NCBI GenBank assembly: GCA_943735955.1 | Contig: OX030959.1 | Span: 4,270,717-4,334,716, forward strand | Reading direction: 5' to 3' | Length of the DNA: 64,000 nucleotides | Origin: Piscicola geometra | Lineage: Eukaryota > Annelida > Clitellata > Hirudinida > Piscicolidae | Shown: in pieces, positions 46,005 through 57,795 of the stretch | Layout of the letters: each line of letters starts with the position of its first letter | How positions within the stretch are numbered: position 1 is the stretch's first letter | Notes under the pieces: generated by a model | What the model was told of the DNA's origin: nothing | The model's input: only the letters and a program-made list of their open reading frames with translations | Databases searched by the model: none | Made by a program: the position numbers and the translations under genes

Positions 46005-46352
46005 CAGGGGCGTCGATCTGCTGCAAATCTTGGGGGGTCCTAACCAGCATGGACGATCCTGGGGAGGGGGGCCTGGGTCCGGACTTGAAAAAAACATTTT
46101 TAAACTTCTGTTATGATACGAATATTTAGGTAGGCAAAGATTAGTTTTGTTTTAGACAGCTATCACTATAACTTCACATACTCACAATTTAATACTAAAC
46201 AAATATTATGTTTTACGATTATGCTCGTATCAAAACAAGAGTTTTTTTTTAAATTAATGAAAAAAGTGGAGGGTCCACGTTAAAGCGGCCCTCTCAATAC
46301 CAAAAAGTGGAGGGACCCGAACCTCAGGACCCCCGTAGGATCACCGCCCATG
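46005..46352. mobile_element. hAT-type MITE (non-autonomous)
   Basis: A 348 bp element bounded by imperfect inverted termini: left CAGGGGCGTCGATC, right (reverse complement) CATGGGCGGTGATC. It is flanked by the 8 bp near-duplication CTAATGAT / CTAATAAT. Eight-base target duplications and CAGGGGCG-like ends are hAT features. The inside is GGGTCC/GGACCC-rich and has no coding potential. Confidence 0.7.
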
Positions 46353-48985
46353 CTAATAATAGAACGTTTGTTTAAGAAAACCTAAATAATCGATTTTTTA
46401 TCATTATATCACTAATTGGTTTTCGGAAACTGAGCTCATCGCGGCCACGATGTTTTTCTTGGTGCTGTCAGGAAAGAACTCGCAGTGGTCAGACTCAACT
46501 TGTAGCATAAGTTGGAGTTGCTCTTCATTCTTAGTGATAGATTCTGGGTAAGAAGAACGCCTCTTATCGGTCGTTGACAAACGCAAAGATTTTTGCGACC
46601 TGATAAACCTTCATGAACGACTCTGCCCACGCTTTCTGATGGAATGATGAGACTTCAAAGAAAAATCTTTTTATAGGGATTTCGAGCTGCGTAAAACTCG
46701 ATAATATCAATTTTTCGTTGCAGAAATGACATTAGAAGAGTTTCATCTGCTCAGAGCAAAATTCAAGCTCATATCTCAGGTGTTTTTTTTAAGTTGCTTT
46801 TGTACAAAGAGAACAGCAAAGATCCAAGAACCCACGGGATTCCTACAGAGAACGGGAATTTGTATCTTTGCCGAGAATTTTGAAGGATCTGTCGCTGAAG
46901 TATTGTTTGAACCAATCAAATTCAGTCTTTTGCAAAACTCTATTGATGAGTTCGTAACTTTACAAGTTAAATTTACGATATCCAAAACCCCTGGAGCATC
47001 AAGTGAATCATGCAAGAATGGCAGTAAGTCCCAAATCACATTATTCAAGTTTTCTATTTGTGCTTCTTATCACACAAGCTCTTTATCACTATGATCTTCA
47101 AAGATCCCGTATCTTATTTAAGCTCTAAGAACTACAATTCTGAGTGAGTATTTACAATAATCCCACCGTGACTAATTCATAATGTACCTAAGAGATACTC
47201 TTCATTAAAGAAAAGGTTTGGAGTTACATTTTCCCCATCTTATTACTTATGTCACAATTCAATTTGGAAAATAATTTTATTCTATCAACCGATATCTTAA
47301 AATGTTGAATGATTTTAGGAAATATTTATTATTTTTAAAATTAATTTTTAAAAGCCAGTCATTTCAGATGCCTGGTGAAAAGGGGTCTGTGTAGGGTGTT
47401 TTAACATACGATGGTATACTGCATTCGTTATTTCAAAATGATTACGCAAATATTTGGTACTCTGGATGGTTGATATAGTCTCTAGGCACGGTAAGGCTGA
47501 ACTCATATCGATGGGTACTTGATGTTATGGGGGGATAAATGGTGGATGATTGAAAGGGCTTAAAGGACTGATGAAGAGGGGGCATTCTATTTGGTCTTCT
47601 CGGGCATATTCAATGCAGGGCTCGCGCTTCATAACAATTTTTCGAAATCAGTGACTTTCAGAAATGAACTGATGTTCATTTGCAATCAGAGTCATTAGAA
47701 AATTCAGTTTGATGTTAACGATTCTAATGATGTTTCACTGTCACAAAATTTAATCTGCTGCTTTACTTTCAATAAATAGATATGATTTTTATTTCTCTAA
47801 AAATGCATGTAAGGCGCACCATTTTGTTAATAGATAATGACAAAGTTGTATAAAAAACTGTCAATTAGCCACAAAATGTAGTAAACATTTTAAATCTATT
47901 TGAAGTCGACTCGGAGCTTAAACCATAAGAGGTGCGCATTATACATGGGAGTTTGGCAAAAAATGGTTTAAACAAATTGTAAACTAGCGCGAGCCTTCTA
48001 ATGATTTGTTGATCGTGTTACTAGTACTGTCTGCAGGGGGTAGTTTGTGATGAAGTTCTAGTTTACAGCTAAATGGCATGAGTGTCAATCTAACTCAGCT
48101 CTTGTTTTTCCTATTTCCTTCGTGCTAGCTTCCTCTTCTGCTAAGAATGAGTTTGATGCTTTACTTCAATCAGGATTCTTTCCTTTTTTCAACTCTATAA
48201 TATAAACGCTAAAAATCTTAATGTTTTCATCGAAGTATAATATGAATTGAATACTCAATCCTACTAATTCCCTTGAATTTTTTTTTATATGAGTAAACTA
48301 GTTCAAGTGAAGGCGGTATAGTAACGACATCTGGATTTCTGATGGTAAGGTGGTATTTTGTCATTTTAAAGTTTTGCAAGTTTGAATTTCCTATATGATA
48401 CTTTTGTTGTTCATAAATATGTCAGAAAACAGCTTACTGTATTATAAAAATTACATTTTTTTCCATTTATATAGGAAATCGTTCATAAAATTCTATTTAT
48501 CCAAAAGCCCTATATGATAGAACAATGAAGATAAATTATTCAGATTAGTTAATGGATAGCTAAATTTAATTTCTAAAGTAAATTTGAATTGTTTTGGTTC
48601 TAGTCTACAAGCAAGAATTTTTTCTATCCAAGAATAATTGATGTTCAAATAATTTATATACTTTTTTCCCAGACCTTGTTTGTGCACTATATTCTAGTAT
48701 AGGCTTTACTGTATATCACATTTTTTGCCTTTTATTTACAAAAACCTCCACCACACAAAAGTATTTAATTTTAGAGCAATATTATAGGAACTAAACAAAG
48801 TATTTCTTTGAATATGATGATTTTTTTGAGTTCTTGATCTTTAGTTTATTAGCTGTTTCCGTTCAGTAGTTTTAGATTATTTCAAATCTTTAGTTTCAAG
48901 TTAGCAATTCAGGAGTTTGCTCTATTGTAGAGCCAAAAAGATGTTGGAAAAAAGTATATGCAGAAAAACTTGACGCTTTGCCAAA
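46353..48985. other. Intergenic, nothing identified
   Basis: AT-rich. It contains two modest open stretches (minus strand about 46,404-46,630; both strands about 46,726-47,094) without splice context or recognisable motifs. No RNA gene or transposon end is apparent. Confidence 0.4.
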
Positions 48986-49220
48986 AGAGTACCACAAGGA
49001 GGAAACGATTCTCAGGAAGAGCTCCACAGGAGAATGCGGCATAGGCCAATCCCACTACCATGAGGATGCCACGCGTGAAAAAAGGATGAGAAAGAGGAGG
49101 AAGAAGAAGCAGATATAGTAAGCCCGGAAAGTGATGTCTGATTGCCGCCATCGTCCACTGCAGCAACCCTGTTCTACATGTAGAGGGGAAAGCCTACAGA
49201 CTGTTCCATGAAGACATAAT
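48986..49220 (+). pseudogene. ST13/HIP (Hsc70-interacting protein) relic, copy A
   Basis: Fragments on the plus strand in shifting frames: HYHEDATREK, then KDEKEEEEEADIVSPESDV, then a stop, then VEGKAYRLFHED. These resemble the acidic linker and TPR-edge (RGKAYRLLG) of ST13/FAM10 co-chaperones. The same order is seen in copy B 1 kb away. Frameshifts and stops show decay. Weak individually, stronger as a pair. Confidence 0.45.
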
Positions 49221-49979
49221 TATTTGATAAATTTCACTAACTCACTAATAAACTGTTTATTCTTGCATAATCTACCATTTTATTGCTATCCAAATTATCT
49301 TTATTTTATTAATAGTTATATTCAGGTTCACTCAAAAACATTATTTTCATGGATTTCTTGATCATTAATTTATTTATTTACACACATTCATTGTTGTCTT
49401 TTAACATCAAATGGCTTCACGATTTGCAGTTTTATATGAATTGTAAATGGCCTTCCGATACTACCAAGAAGATGGGTCATCTCATTTCATTAATTTTAAA
49501 ACTTTACCTAATGCAAGTGTAAATCTAGAACCTCACTTTTCTCCTACTTCCAGATCGATGAAAACTACTTGCGGAAATTCGTGAATTGATTTTTTGATCT
49601 TTGATGTTTGGTTTAGTGATCATTTTTGAAGCAGTTTGAAAAATTAAGAACCCGTAGAATAGAAACAATTCAGCAATCAAAACACAAAAGAGTAATATTT
49701 TTTTCGGAAGAAACGATTTAAATCATACAAGAAATAAAGTGTGAAAGGGCTGAAATAATCCATTTGAAGTTCATTTTATCAATAAAACGATTCTATTGTA
49801 TTATATTATTTAATTACTATTTTTGATTTGTATTTTATATTATATCAAAGTCATAAATTAAAACGTATCAAACTTTACATTAAAACTCATCTTTTATAAT
49901 TAGAAGAATATGTGGTTGATAAAATATAAGCCTACACTAGATTCCACAAATTTTGATATTATTTTTCCAAATGTTGGTG
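49221..49979. other. Spacer between ST13-like relics
   Basis: AT-rich sequence with no gene, RNA or repeat signature recognised. Confidence 0.4.
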
Positions 49980-50445
49980 CCGTTTTGTGGCCAAATCGGG
50001 ATACTGTTGTTAGAAGATTACCTTAAGGCGTTTCTTGCTAAAAGGATGCTGCGGAGGCTAACCACACTGCCATGAAGATGCCAAACCTGAAAAAGAAGAA
50101 AAAGATATGGAGAGCCCGGATAGCAACTTGAGGTAAAATAGGATGAAGTTGTTACACTGAACGAGGAAGTTCTTCACACCATGGGAGATTCGAGACTCGA
50201 GCTTATATGCCAAACGAGCCAGCATCCACGCTTCACAAACGCCTTCCAGCTCAAATCGGCCTTGTCCTACAAGTGGAGGCGAAAGCCTACAGATTTTTGG
50301 GCAAGTGGGAAGAAAGCTACAGAGATCTGAGCAAGGCTACGACGGAGAGTGAAACGAAACCAGGAAGGAGGTCGAGCCAAAAGCGAAGAAGATGCTTTTG
50401 TAAGACTGTGCTGGGTGGTACAGAAGGTGGTAGTAATGTTTAGTG
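49980..50445 (+). pseudogene. ST13/HIP relic, copy B
   Basis: The plus strand encodes, across frame changes, CHEDAKPEKEEKDMESPDSN, then LYAKRAS, then VEAKAYRFLGKWEESYRDLS. LYAKRAS and KAYRFLGKWEE match the TPR region of ST13/HIP (family knowledge). In-frame stops lie between the acidic and TPR parts. Its minus strand gives an apparent hydrophobic peptide that is only a shadow. Confidence 0.55.
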
Positions 50446-50750
50446 AATGATGGTGATGGGGGAATGGTAGTTATGCTGGGTGGTGACGGTAGTAGTTGCA
50501 GTTTATTGATATCTATTTATCTAATTTTTGGATTAATCTTTTGTGCTATTAATTTGAAATGTTTAGCGTCCATCATGGCGGCATGGCGCTCAGTTGTTAC
50601 TGTTTTGAATGTTGTATTGCTGATGGCTAGACGGTTTTTTATGAGTGGAATATTATTTTTTATAAATTTAAATTCTTTTCTTTCCTAATTGCCATTCTAT
50701 TATGTATTCTAGGGACTTTATAATTGAGCTCTCTTCTTTCGCTAAACTTC
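50446..50750. other. No gene seen
   Basis: AT-rich stretch between the ST13 relic and the LINE. It begins with a short GGTGATGG-rich run. Nothing else recognised. Confidence 0.35.
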
Positions 50751-53700
50751 CTAAAAGTAGTGTAAGACGTAGGGCTTTTAATTTACAGATCTTAGACCAT
50801 AAATTTATTAGAAATTATTAAAAAAATGAAAAACTTATTTTTTCTAACCCTAATCCTAACCTAGATAAAACTACTAACACACAATTGAATTATAAATTAA
50901 ACTCTATTATTAATAAAAAAATCTTTTAAATTAACTTATCATAAAAATTATGATAATAATAATAATAAAATAAAAAATGATAATAAGAATAAGATAAAAA
51001 ATGATAATAATAAAATAAATAATGATAATAAGAGTAAAGTTAACTTCAATAATATTATCTAAAATAATACTAATTTAAAGTTTGGCCTCCTAAATACAAG
51101 ATCACTTAATAATAAGTCACTCTATATCTCTGATCTAATTACTTCTAACTCTTTAGATTTTTTTATCTTAACTGAAACTTGGCATGAATCTGCTTCATCA
51201 CCCTCAGTTATTGCTTCTACTCCTACTGGTTTTTCCTTTGTTGAACTTGCTCGACCTCCAACTAACCCTCTTTCTCCTCGACACTCTTCATATGGTATCT
51301 GTATTTTACTTAAATCCTTGTATTCTATCTCTGTTGACTCTTCTGTTCATTTTTCATCTTTTGAATGTCTTTATACTACTGTGAAACTCTCTTCTTTCAA
51401 ATTTAATTTAGTTGCTATCTATAGACCTCCTAACAGTTCCTTACCTCAATTTTTAGATGATTTTCATAATCTCTCTGAACTCCTTTATTTTTTATCTTGT
51501 CCATTTTTTATTATTGGAGACCTTAATATCTCTACTAATAAGCCTTCTGATTTCTATGTTGCTAAGTTTCTTGAAATTCTTTCTCTTTTTAATTTATCTC
51601 AAAACTGTAATTTTCCTACTCATGCACTTGGTAATACTCTTGAATTTGTAATTTCTTCTAATTATAGCAAAATTAATGATTTAACATCTATTCCACTCTA
51701 CTTTACTGACCACTACTTTATATCTTTTAAATTATCTCTTGCTCAGCCTTTTTCTAACTTCCCCTCCTCTATTGTTAAGCGCTCTTGGTCTAATTTTGAT
51801 AAAATAAATTTTCTTCTGACTTTTGCTCTAAATCTTTTACTGATGTGGATAGTTTTATGGATAATTTCAATCTTACTCTATCTTCCCTTTGAGATATTTT
51901 TGCTCCATTTAAAACTTTCCGGTATCGTCTAACTTCTAAAAAATCCCCATGGTATGATTGTGAGTGCACGACTTCTAAGCGACTAGTTCGCAAGTATGAA
52001 CGATTTTATCGATCTAATCTCTCTGTATCCTGTTTGAATAAATGGCAAAATTGTTTCTCTTCTTATCGTACTCTCCTTTTTAATAAACACTCTTCGTTTT
52101 TAAACAATTCTATTATCTCTTCCTCCAGTTCTAAAAATAGGTGGTCTTCTTTATCTAAACTTTTACATAAAAACTCTCCTCCTCCATCTTTCTCTCCTGA
52201 TGACTATCTTGAATTTCTAACTAATAAAATATCTAATATTAGATCTTCGTCTAATAATAGGCCTACACCATCTTTTACTAAGTTTACTTCTGAATCATTA
52301 TCATCCTTTTCTCCTGTCACATTGGACCATCTTAAAAATATAATTAATTCTATGTCTCCCACTTCTTGTTCTCTAGATCTTATTCCTACAACCCTTTTTA
52401 AAGAACTCTCTTTTTTATTCTATCCTATTGTTCTGGATTTGGTTAACTTATCTTTGTCTACATCTAAATTTCCGTCTGCCCTCAAATCTTCATTTATTAT
52501 TCCTACAATTAAGAATCCTTCTCTTGATCCTGCATCCTTATCCAGTTATAGACCTGTATCTAACCTTTCCTTTCTTTCTAAGGTCCTTGAAAAAGTTATT
52601 TCTCAACAATTAATCTTCTAGCTAGAAAAAAACTCACTTCTTCCTTCTTCTCAATCTGGTTTCAGAATTGGCCACTCACTAAAACTGCTTAACTTAAACT
52701 CTATAATGACCTTATTTTAACTTCTGATTCTAATGCCTCTTCTCTTCTTTTATGCCTTGACTTTTCAGCTGCTTTTGATACTGTCGACCATTAAATGTTT
52801 TAGATTCTTCCTTTAATATTTCTGGTTCCTCTCTTATCTGGCTTAAATCCTACCTTTCTGAGCGAACTTCCTATGTATCAATTGAATCTTCTCGTTCTTC
52901 TTCTGTTTCTTTATCTTATGGTGCTCCACAGGGCTCAATCCTTGGTCCCTTACTTTTTATTCTTTATACCTCGGAACTACCTAATATTATTTCGTCATCT
53001 TCTTTAAACAGTCAAATTTATGCTGATGACTCCTATATTTATACATCTTTCACTGACTCTTCTCTTGACCTTACTGTTAATAAAATAACTCTCTGTCTTC
53101 AATCTATAATCTCTTGGGCTTCTTCTATGTTTCTCAAACTTAATCCGGACAAATTTGAACTAATATATTTCAATAAAAAATCAAAGTCTTTACTATCTCT
53201 TCCTTCTTTAGTTTTGCCTCCCCCCTCTTCACTCTCTCTAAACCCTTCCTCTTCCATTCGTAGCCTTGGTTTTATTTTTTATTCTAACTTGTCTTTAGCT
53301 CTTCAAATTCTATCTGTCTCGAAATCTTGCTACTTCCACATTCGTCGTATTAAACAGCTTCTTCCTTTTCTCGATGATCCTACCTTGCAACTTCTTGTAT
53401 CTTCTCTAGTTCTCTACAGGATTGATTATTGCAACTCTCTTTACTATGGTCTCCCTGATACTACTTTAGCTCCTCTAAATAAAACCTTTAATTGTGCTGC
53501 TCGTCTTGTTGCTCGTGCTCCTAAGTTTTCTCACATTTCTCCTTATCTTCGTTTGTTACATTGGTTACCTTTGAGATCTAGAGTGACTTTTAAAATATGT
53601 TTAAATATGTTTAAAATTCATAACTGTAATGCTCCAATTTACCTTAAAAATCTAATTAAACAACCCCCTAAATCTGGTCTAAGATCATCTACCTTTAATC

Positions 53701-53945
53701 GTTCTTTTCGTTTTCCAGTTAAACACTCTTTTGCTAAACGTTCTTTTTCTTACTGTGGTCCTCTTTTATGGAATTCTTTACCTTCTTCTTTAACTTCAAC
53801 TAAGTCACTCATAACTTTCCGTCGAGGCCTGAAGACGTACTTGTTTGGGACGTGATAATAAATAATAATTGTCATTTTTGTATAGCGCCCGGGCACGCAA
53901 CTGAAGCGCTTTCACTGCGTCGTAATGCAATAAAGAAATAAAAAT
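50750..53945 (+). mobile_element. L2/CR1-like LINE, degenerate
   Basis: Non-LTR retrotransposon in sense orientation. The 5' limit is approximate. An apurinic-endonuclease domain lies at about 51,060-51,800 (VAIYRPPNSSLPQF, IIGDLNIS, TDHYFISFKL). The reverse transcriptase is at about 52,030-53,100 (LCLDFSAAFDTVDH, GAPQGSILGPLLFILY, YADD). A conserved C-terminal region follows (LVLYRIDYCNSLYYGLP, LLHWLPLRSRVTFKICLNMF, LLWNSLPSS, LKTYLFGT-stop at 53,855). It ends with TATAGCGCCCGGGCACGCAA and GCAATAAAGAAATAAAAATA. Stops and frameshifts, for example near 52,620 and 52,700, make it inactive. The motif set is that of Jockey-superfamily elements of the L2/CR1 group. Confidence 0.82.
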
Positions 53946-53984
53946 AATTATAATAGTAATGTTATGAAAAGGAGAGCAAAGAGT

Positions 53985-54112
53985 AGCATGGAGTAATTAT
54001 TAAGAATGATAGGCTAAGTTAAAGTAATGAGTTTTCAGTTTGGCTTTGAAAGTCGAAAATTGGTTGATGCTTCGAAGTGCAGGTGGAAGGGCATTCCAAG
54101 TTGTTGGAGCTG
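53985..54112 (-). mobile_element. Second LINE 3' end, minus strand
   Basis: The reverse complement reads APTTWNALPPALRSINQFST followed by FKAKLKTHYFNLAYHS-stop, the same C-terminal block as LINE proteins (xxWNxLPxxLR...FKxxLKTH). Only the 3' end is present. It lies tail-to-tail with the LINE ending at 53,945. Confidence 0.65.
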
Positions 54113-54136
54113 GGTTAGGGTTAGGGTTAGGGTTAG
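54111..54136 (+). repeat. Interstitial TTAGGG run
   Basis: About four tandem TTAGGG units embedded between the minus-strand LINE fragment and an ATTG-tailed repeat. It is too short and internal to be a telomere. Confidence 0.8.
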
Positions 54137-54139
54137 TGA

Positions 54140-54207
54140 TAGCTGAGCGCTTTTGTTCGCTTAGTAAAGGGCGCTATATAAATTATTAGTGATTGATTGA
54201 TTGAACT
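54140..54207 (+). repeat. ATTG-tailed repeat 3' end
   Basis: GAGCGCTTTTGTTCGC, then AAAGGGCGCTATATAAATTA, then GTGATTGATTGATTG: a member of the dispersed family also seen at 11.6, 13.55 and 58.25 kb. Confidence 0.6.
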
Positions 54208-55624
54208 TATAAATAGTTTAAAGGGTATTATAATTCATAACCAATTGACATTAAAGCTCGTTCGGGTTTACGTTTAAGTTGGTTATTCGGGATCTCGTGT
54301 TTTGAACTATGAGATGGTTTTGACATGTTTTGGGATCAGGTGAAGTTTAAATATAATTATGCGCTGACCCACAATAAGAGGAGAAAATAAAAGGGGCGAG
54401 AGAAGAGGGAAAAGGGAGGGTAGAGAAAAGGAATGTTACGGATGAAGTGATTATTGATTTTTGCTTCGTAATGTAACAATGGTTTTATTTTATTCCTATA
54501 TAGAGATACGACTTGTTTTCGCGCATAATTTCTATTTTATGCTATGTTATAGTTGAAAAGCGTTGGGCAAAATGTGTTTTTCAACATTCTCTGCGTTCAA
54601 CTCCTTCATTCTTCACCGTGAAGAGAAAATTCTAGAAGCAGAGCTATGTGGAGGAGAATTAAATGATAGAGGCTTTATAAAACTTATTCGTAATAACCAG
54701 TTCCCTTCTTACTCATCAGTCAAGACATGTAGTCGCTTTCGCTGCAGTAAATGAATTCAAAACAAATCTGTCTAACGTTTTAAAAAAAATTTAATGCATT
54801 TTGTATTGACTGTGCTATCTATGAATGTATAAACGGCAAATTTCTTCTTGGAAAACAATGTCAACAAAATATTTTAATTGTTCAATTCGTATTCTTTAAT
54901 TTTAAGGGTACTTTTGACCCATTCTGTCATGAAGGGTACTCACATTTTTTAAATCCTGTAAAACTGAAGTTAAAAATATTTTAAATCTGAATAGTTTTTT
55001 AGAGTGTAAATACAAAATTAAAAAAATGCATGAATTTACAATTAAATAACTTACTAAAAACAGTGAGGGTTGGCATCATTTGTTTGGGTAAAGTCGACTC
55101 GTGTTGTTGTTTAATGGTTACGACGAAACTATTACCCCGAAGTTAATAATCTAGGAATGTTTTTCCTGTTTTATGACGTTAAAATTCTATGATCTGCTAT
55201 CAAATACATCTCTTCTCCGTATTAAAAAAGCACACTGTATTCCGAAATATAGTTTTGGTTAGGATTACATTCTTTAAAGATTTTATATTTGAATATAGAG
55301 TTTTTGTTGACCCGTTCATTCTAAAACGGGAGGGAACAGATAGGTTTCTATAATGGATCTGATTGCTTTTTTTATAACCATAGAACATAGATCTAATGTA
55401 AACCAATATATTTCAAGCCTTCAAACAAAAAAACATCTGCCAGATTTTTACAAAGCATAGTGTTGCCGAGGTAAAGTGTTAATTACGGGGATGCATTAGA
55501 TTGGTCGTTGCAAAAGTATTCAATGTGCCTATGTGTGGTTTTCTAACAAGTTATTTCAAGATTGATTTCTAGTTGATTTTTAAGGCACCTATGCATCATC
55601 ATTGAAAAAATGCCTTATCTAAAA
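54208..55624. other. Intergenic, nothing identified
   Basis: AT-rich sequence. A diverged AAAGCTCGTTCGGGTTTACG near 54,253 recalls the dispersed repeat of 10.9 kb. No gene seen. Confidence 0.4.
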
Positions 55625-55775
55625 TGTGGATTGGCTTGGATGTTAAAGTCGTTGGACCTGCAACTTAAAAGTCGCCAGTTTGAATCCCTGTTCAGCCAAC
55701 CGTGAGCCATCATATACCTAGTGTATATGATGCGGTGTGAGTGTCGTGTGAGTGGCGCCTCAGTTGTGTGCCTTT

Positions 55776-57264
55776 TAGAGGTCGGACATGGACGATTTTT
55801 CATTCCCGGTCCCGTCCCGTTCCCGAAATTTGTTTTCCCGTCCCGTCCCGTTCCCGATGGGACATCAGAATTTTGATTCCCGTCCCGTTCCCGAAATTTT
55901 TTTCCCGTCTCAACCCGTTCCCGAAAGCTTTTTGTTTTTTATTCATTTTCGCTGCCGTTTTCACAGGTCCCAAACTTGCTATTTCTAACATTTCTGAAAA
56001 TGTATTATTTGAAAGTCAGAGAATATTTCTTTTAATAAAATTAAAAAAAAACACGATTTAAATTTCAAATATTTATTGAAATGAAAGTATTGAAGTTAGT
56101 CATTGTTTTTGAGTAATTCAATCAAGTCTTTATAGCTTTTCACACGGGTTAAACCGTTAAGAGTTTCAGCTTTCAAATTAGATGATTTTGGGTCTGAAGT
56201 TAAACGACCACATGTTGACAAATTCCGTTCACAGCGAATATAACTTGCAGATATACTAAACAAAATTTTGGCTACTTCTTGTAGTATTTTAAAATTGCTC
56301 ATTTTATTCCAATAAAATAAAACATCTTTATAATTTTCAATTTTTTGGGACGTAATTGTGAATATTTGTACAATTCATCCTCTTCTGAATTTTTTTCTTT
56401 GTTCATTATTATTAATTCTTCAATAATGTTAAAAATATGTTTTTTGACAACATTCTTATTCTCCACAACTGCAAATATAAAATCATTCGTATAATTTGAT
56501 AGTATACTAATTTTATCATAATTTTTAAGTTATAATAGTTCTAAATAACCATCATTTGTTTTTTTCTCAACGGCACTGCAGCTTGGTCTGACTGTACAAA
56601 ATAGAATTAAATTTTCTCTAATGAAAGTCTTTGTATTTATTTTTTTTCTATCCCACACTTTTTTCCTATTATTCTTTCATACTGGGGATGCAACAGACAT
56701 GCTGTCATATGAATAAGATCAATGGCATCTTTTCTTTTGTCGAAATGATCAACTGAGCAATCATTCGGAAATTAATCATTCAAATTCAAAGTATTAATTT
56801 ATAAAATTAAAATTATATAACTGAACATTTTGATTTCATCTGAAAAGTTTTCATCATCACCCATTTGTTCTAATCTCCCCAATCTTTGGACTCATCATAA
56901 CAACTTCAAATGTAGTGTTGGAGATTTCGACATTGGCAATGGTAGCTTCGTTATACATTTCTATTGCATTTTATACTTATTTTAAGTACGGAGTATCGAT
57001 GAAATAAAGATTTCCACACTTAGAAGTTTGCTGAAAAATCATTGTTAAAGAATCCAATCCCAATAACTGTTATTCCCGTTTTTCCCGTTCCCGATTTAAA
57101 AGTTGATTCTCGTTCCCGTCTTTTCCCGTTCCCGAATTGAATGTTGATTCCCGTTCCCGTCCCGAAAACCTATTCCCGGTTCCCGACTTTTCCCGTCCCG
57201 AAATTAATTTTCATTCCCGTTCCCGCGGGTACCCGGTCAGATCGGGTACCCGGTCCGACCTCTA
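55776..57264 (-). mobile_element. hAT transposon with perfect 12 bp TIRs and 8 bp TSD
   Basis: The left end TAGAGGTCGGAC and right end GTCCGACCTCTA are perfect inverted repeats of 12 bp. They are flanked by the exact 8 bp duplication GTGCCTTT (55,768-55,775 and 57,265-57,272). This is direct evidence of hAT-type insertion. Subterminal arrays of TTCCCG/GTCCCG motifs occupy about 55,799-55,925 and 57,060-57,240. The 1,489 bp interior holds a hAT C-terminal remnant on the minus strand and many stops, so it is an internally deleted, non-autonomous copy. Confidence 0.92.
56096..56302 (-). pseudogene. hAT transposase dimerisation-domain remnant
   Basis: The minus-strand frame of 68 codons contains SASYIRCERNLSTCGRLTSD and NLKAETLNGL, the hATC signature with degenerate ERxFS. 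It ends in a stop near the left end of the element. N-terminal and catalytic regions are absent or unreadable. Confidence 0.75.
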
Positions 57265-57310
57265 GTGCCTTTGCGCATTATAAATAAGAATTATCAAAAA
57301 ACGTTATCAA

Positions 57311-57795
57311 ATGTTTTTTATATGTCGCTAGGGCCTATTGTCAGTAATGCGTGCTCGGTAAACTCAGTAAAAAATGTAAAAAAGTATCTCAGAAAAGGCC
57401 TCATGTTTCGAAGGCTTTTTAAGAAAAAAATTTAAACAATAAAGTAGTATAACAATAATATAATTTAAAGTTTTAGACGCTTATTTCCATTTTTTAATAA
57501 TTCAAGTTAATTTTTTTATTCAGACTGCTTAATAATACAATTAACATTTAAAGATCATGTAAGACAGTTTCAAACTTGCTCAACTTGCTATAATTAGCTA
57601 ATTTTCTCTGAATATTACATTTCCTATTGCGCAACGTTTTGAAACAGCTGGCTGGTATATGAGGCACGTATCAAGCTTAATGTATGACGCTCACTCGCTG
57701 AGCATTCAGCTGTGCGCTCTCACTCACATCTTGTAAATACATTTCTGATCTAGATCGCCTCCATCACATCACCTCCATTACTACTTAGAGACGAA
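57311..57795. promoter_or_regulatory. Upstream region of the 57.8 kb gene
   Basis: Sequence between the SINE and the start codon, AT-rich on its left. It has a less AT-rich segment (TATGACGCTCACTCGCTGAG onward) about 110 bp before the ATG. Promoter assignment is by position only. Confidence 0.3.

Larger units (their letters stand above)
55625..57310 (+). mobile_element. tRNA-derived SINE, split by a hAT element
   Basis: The head TGGCTTGGATGTTAAAGTCG and B-box-like CCAGTTTGAATCC precede CCATCATATACCTAGTGTAT, matching the SINE at 7.4 kb. The body stops at 55,775, where a hAT transposon is inserted, and resumes at 57,265 with GTGCCTTTGCGCATTATAAA. Without the insert the SINE is about 200 bp. 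Confidence 0.8.

Noticed and set aside
46404..47094. Open stretches considered as exons of an unknown gene
   Set aside because: No splice consistency, no motif, no neighbour exons; length is within chance for this composition.
48909..49166. Hydrophobic minus-strand peptide of 85 residues that looks like a membrane protein
   Set aside because: Its strand-opposite reading matches the ST13-like acidic segment repeated at 50.05 kb. Acidic GAA/GAG runs read as Phe/Leu on the other strand.
54111..54136. TTAGGG run as a telomere or chromosome end
   Set aside because: Four units only, embedded in internal repeat sequence with genes on both sides.
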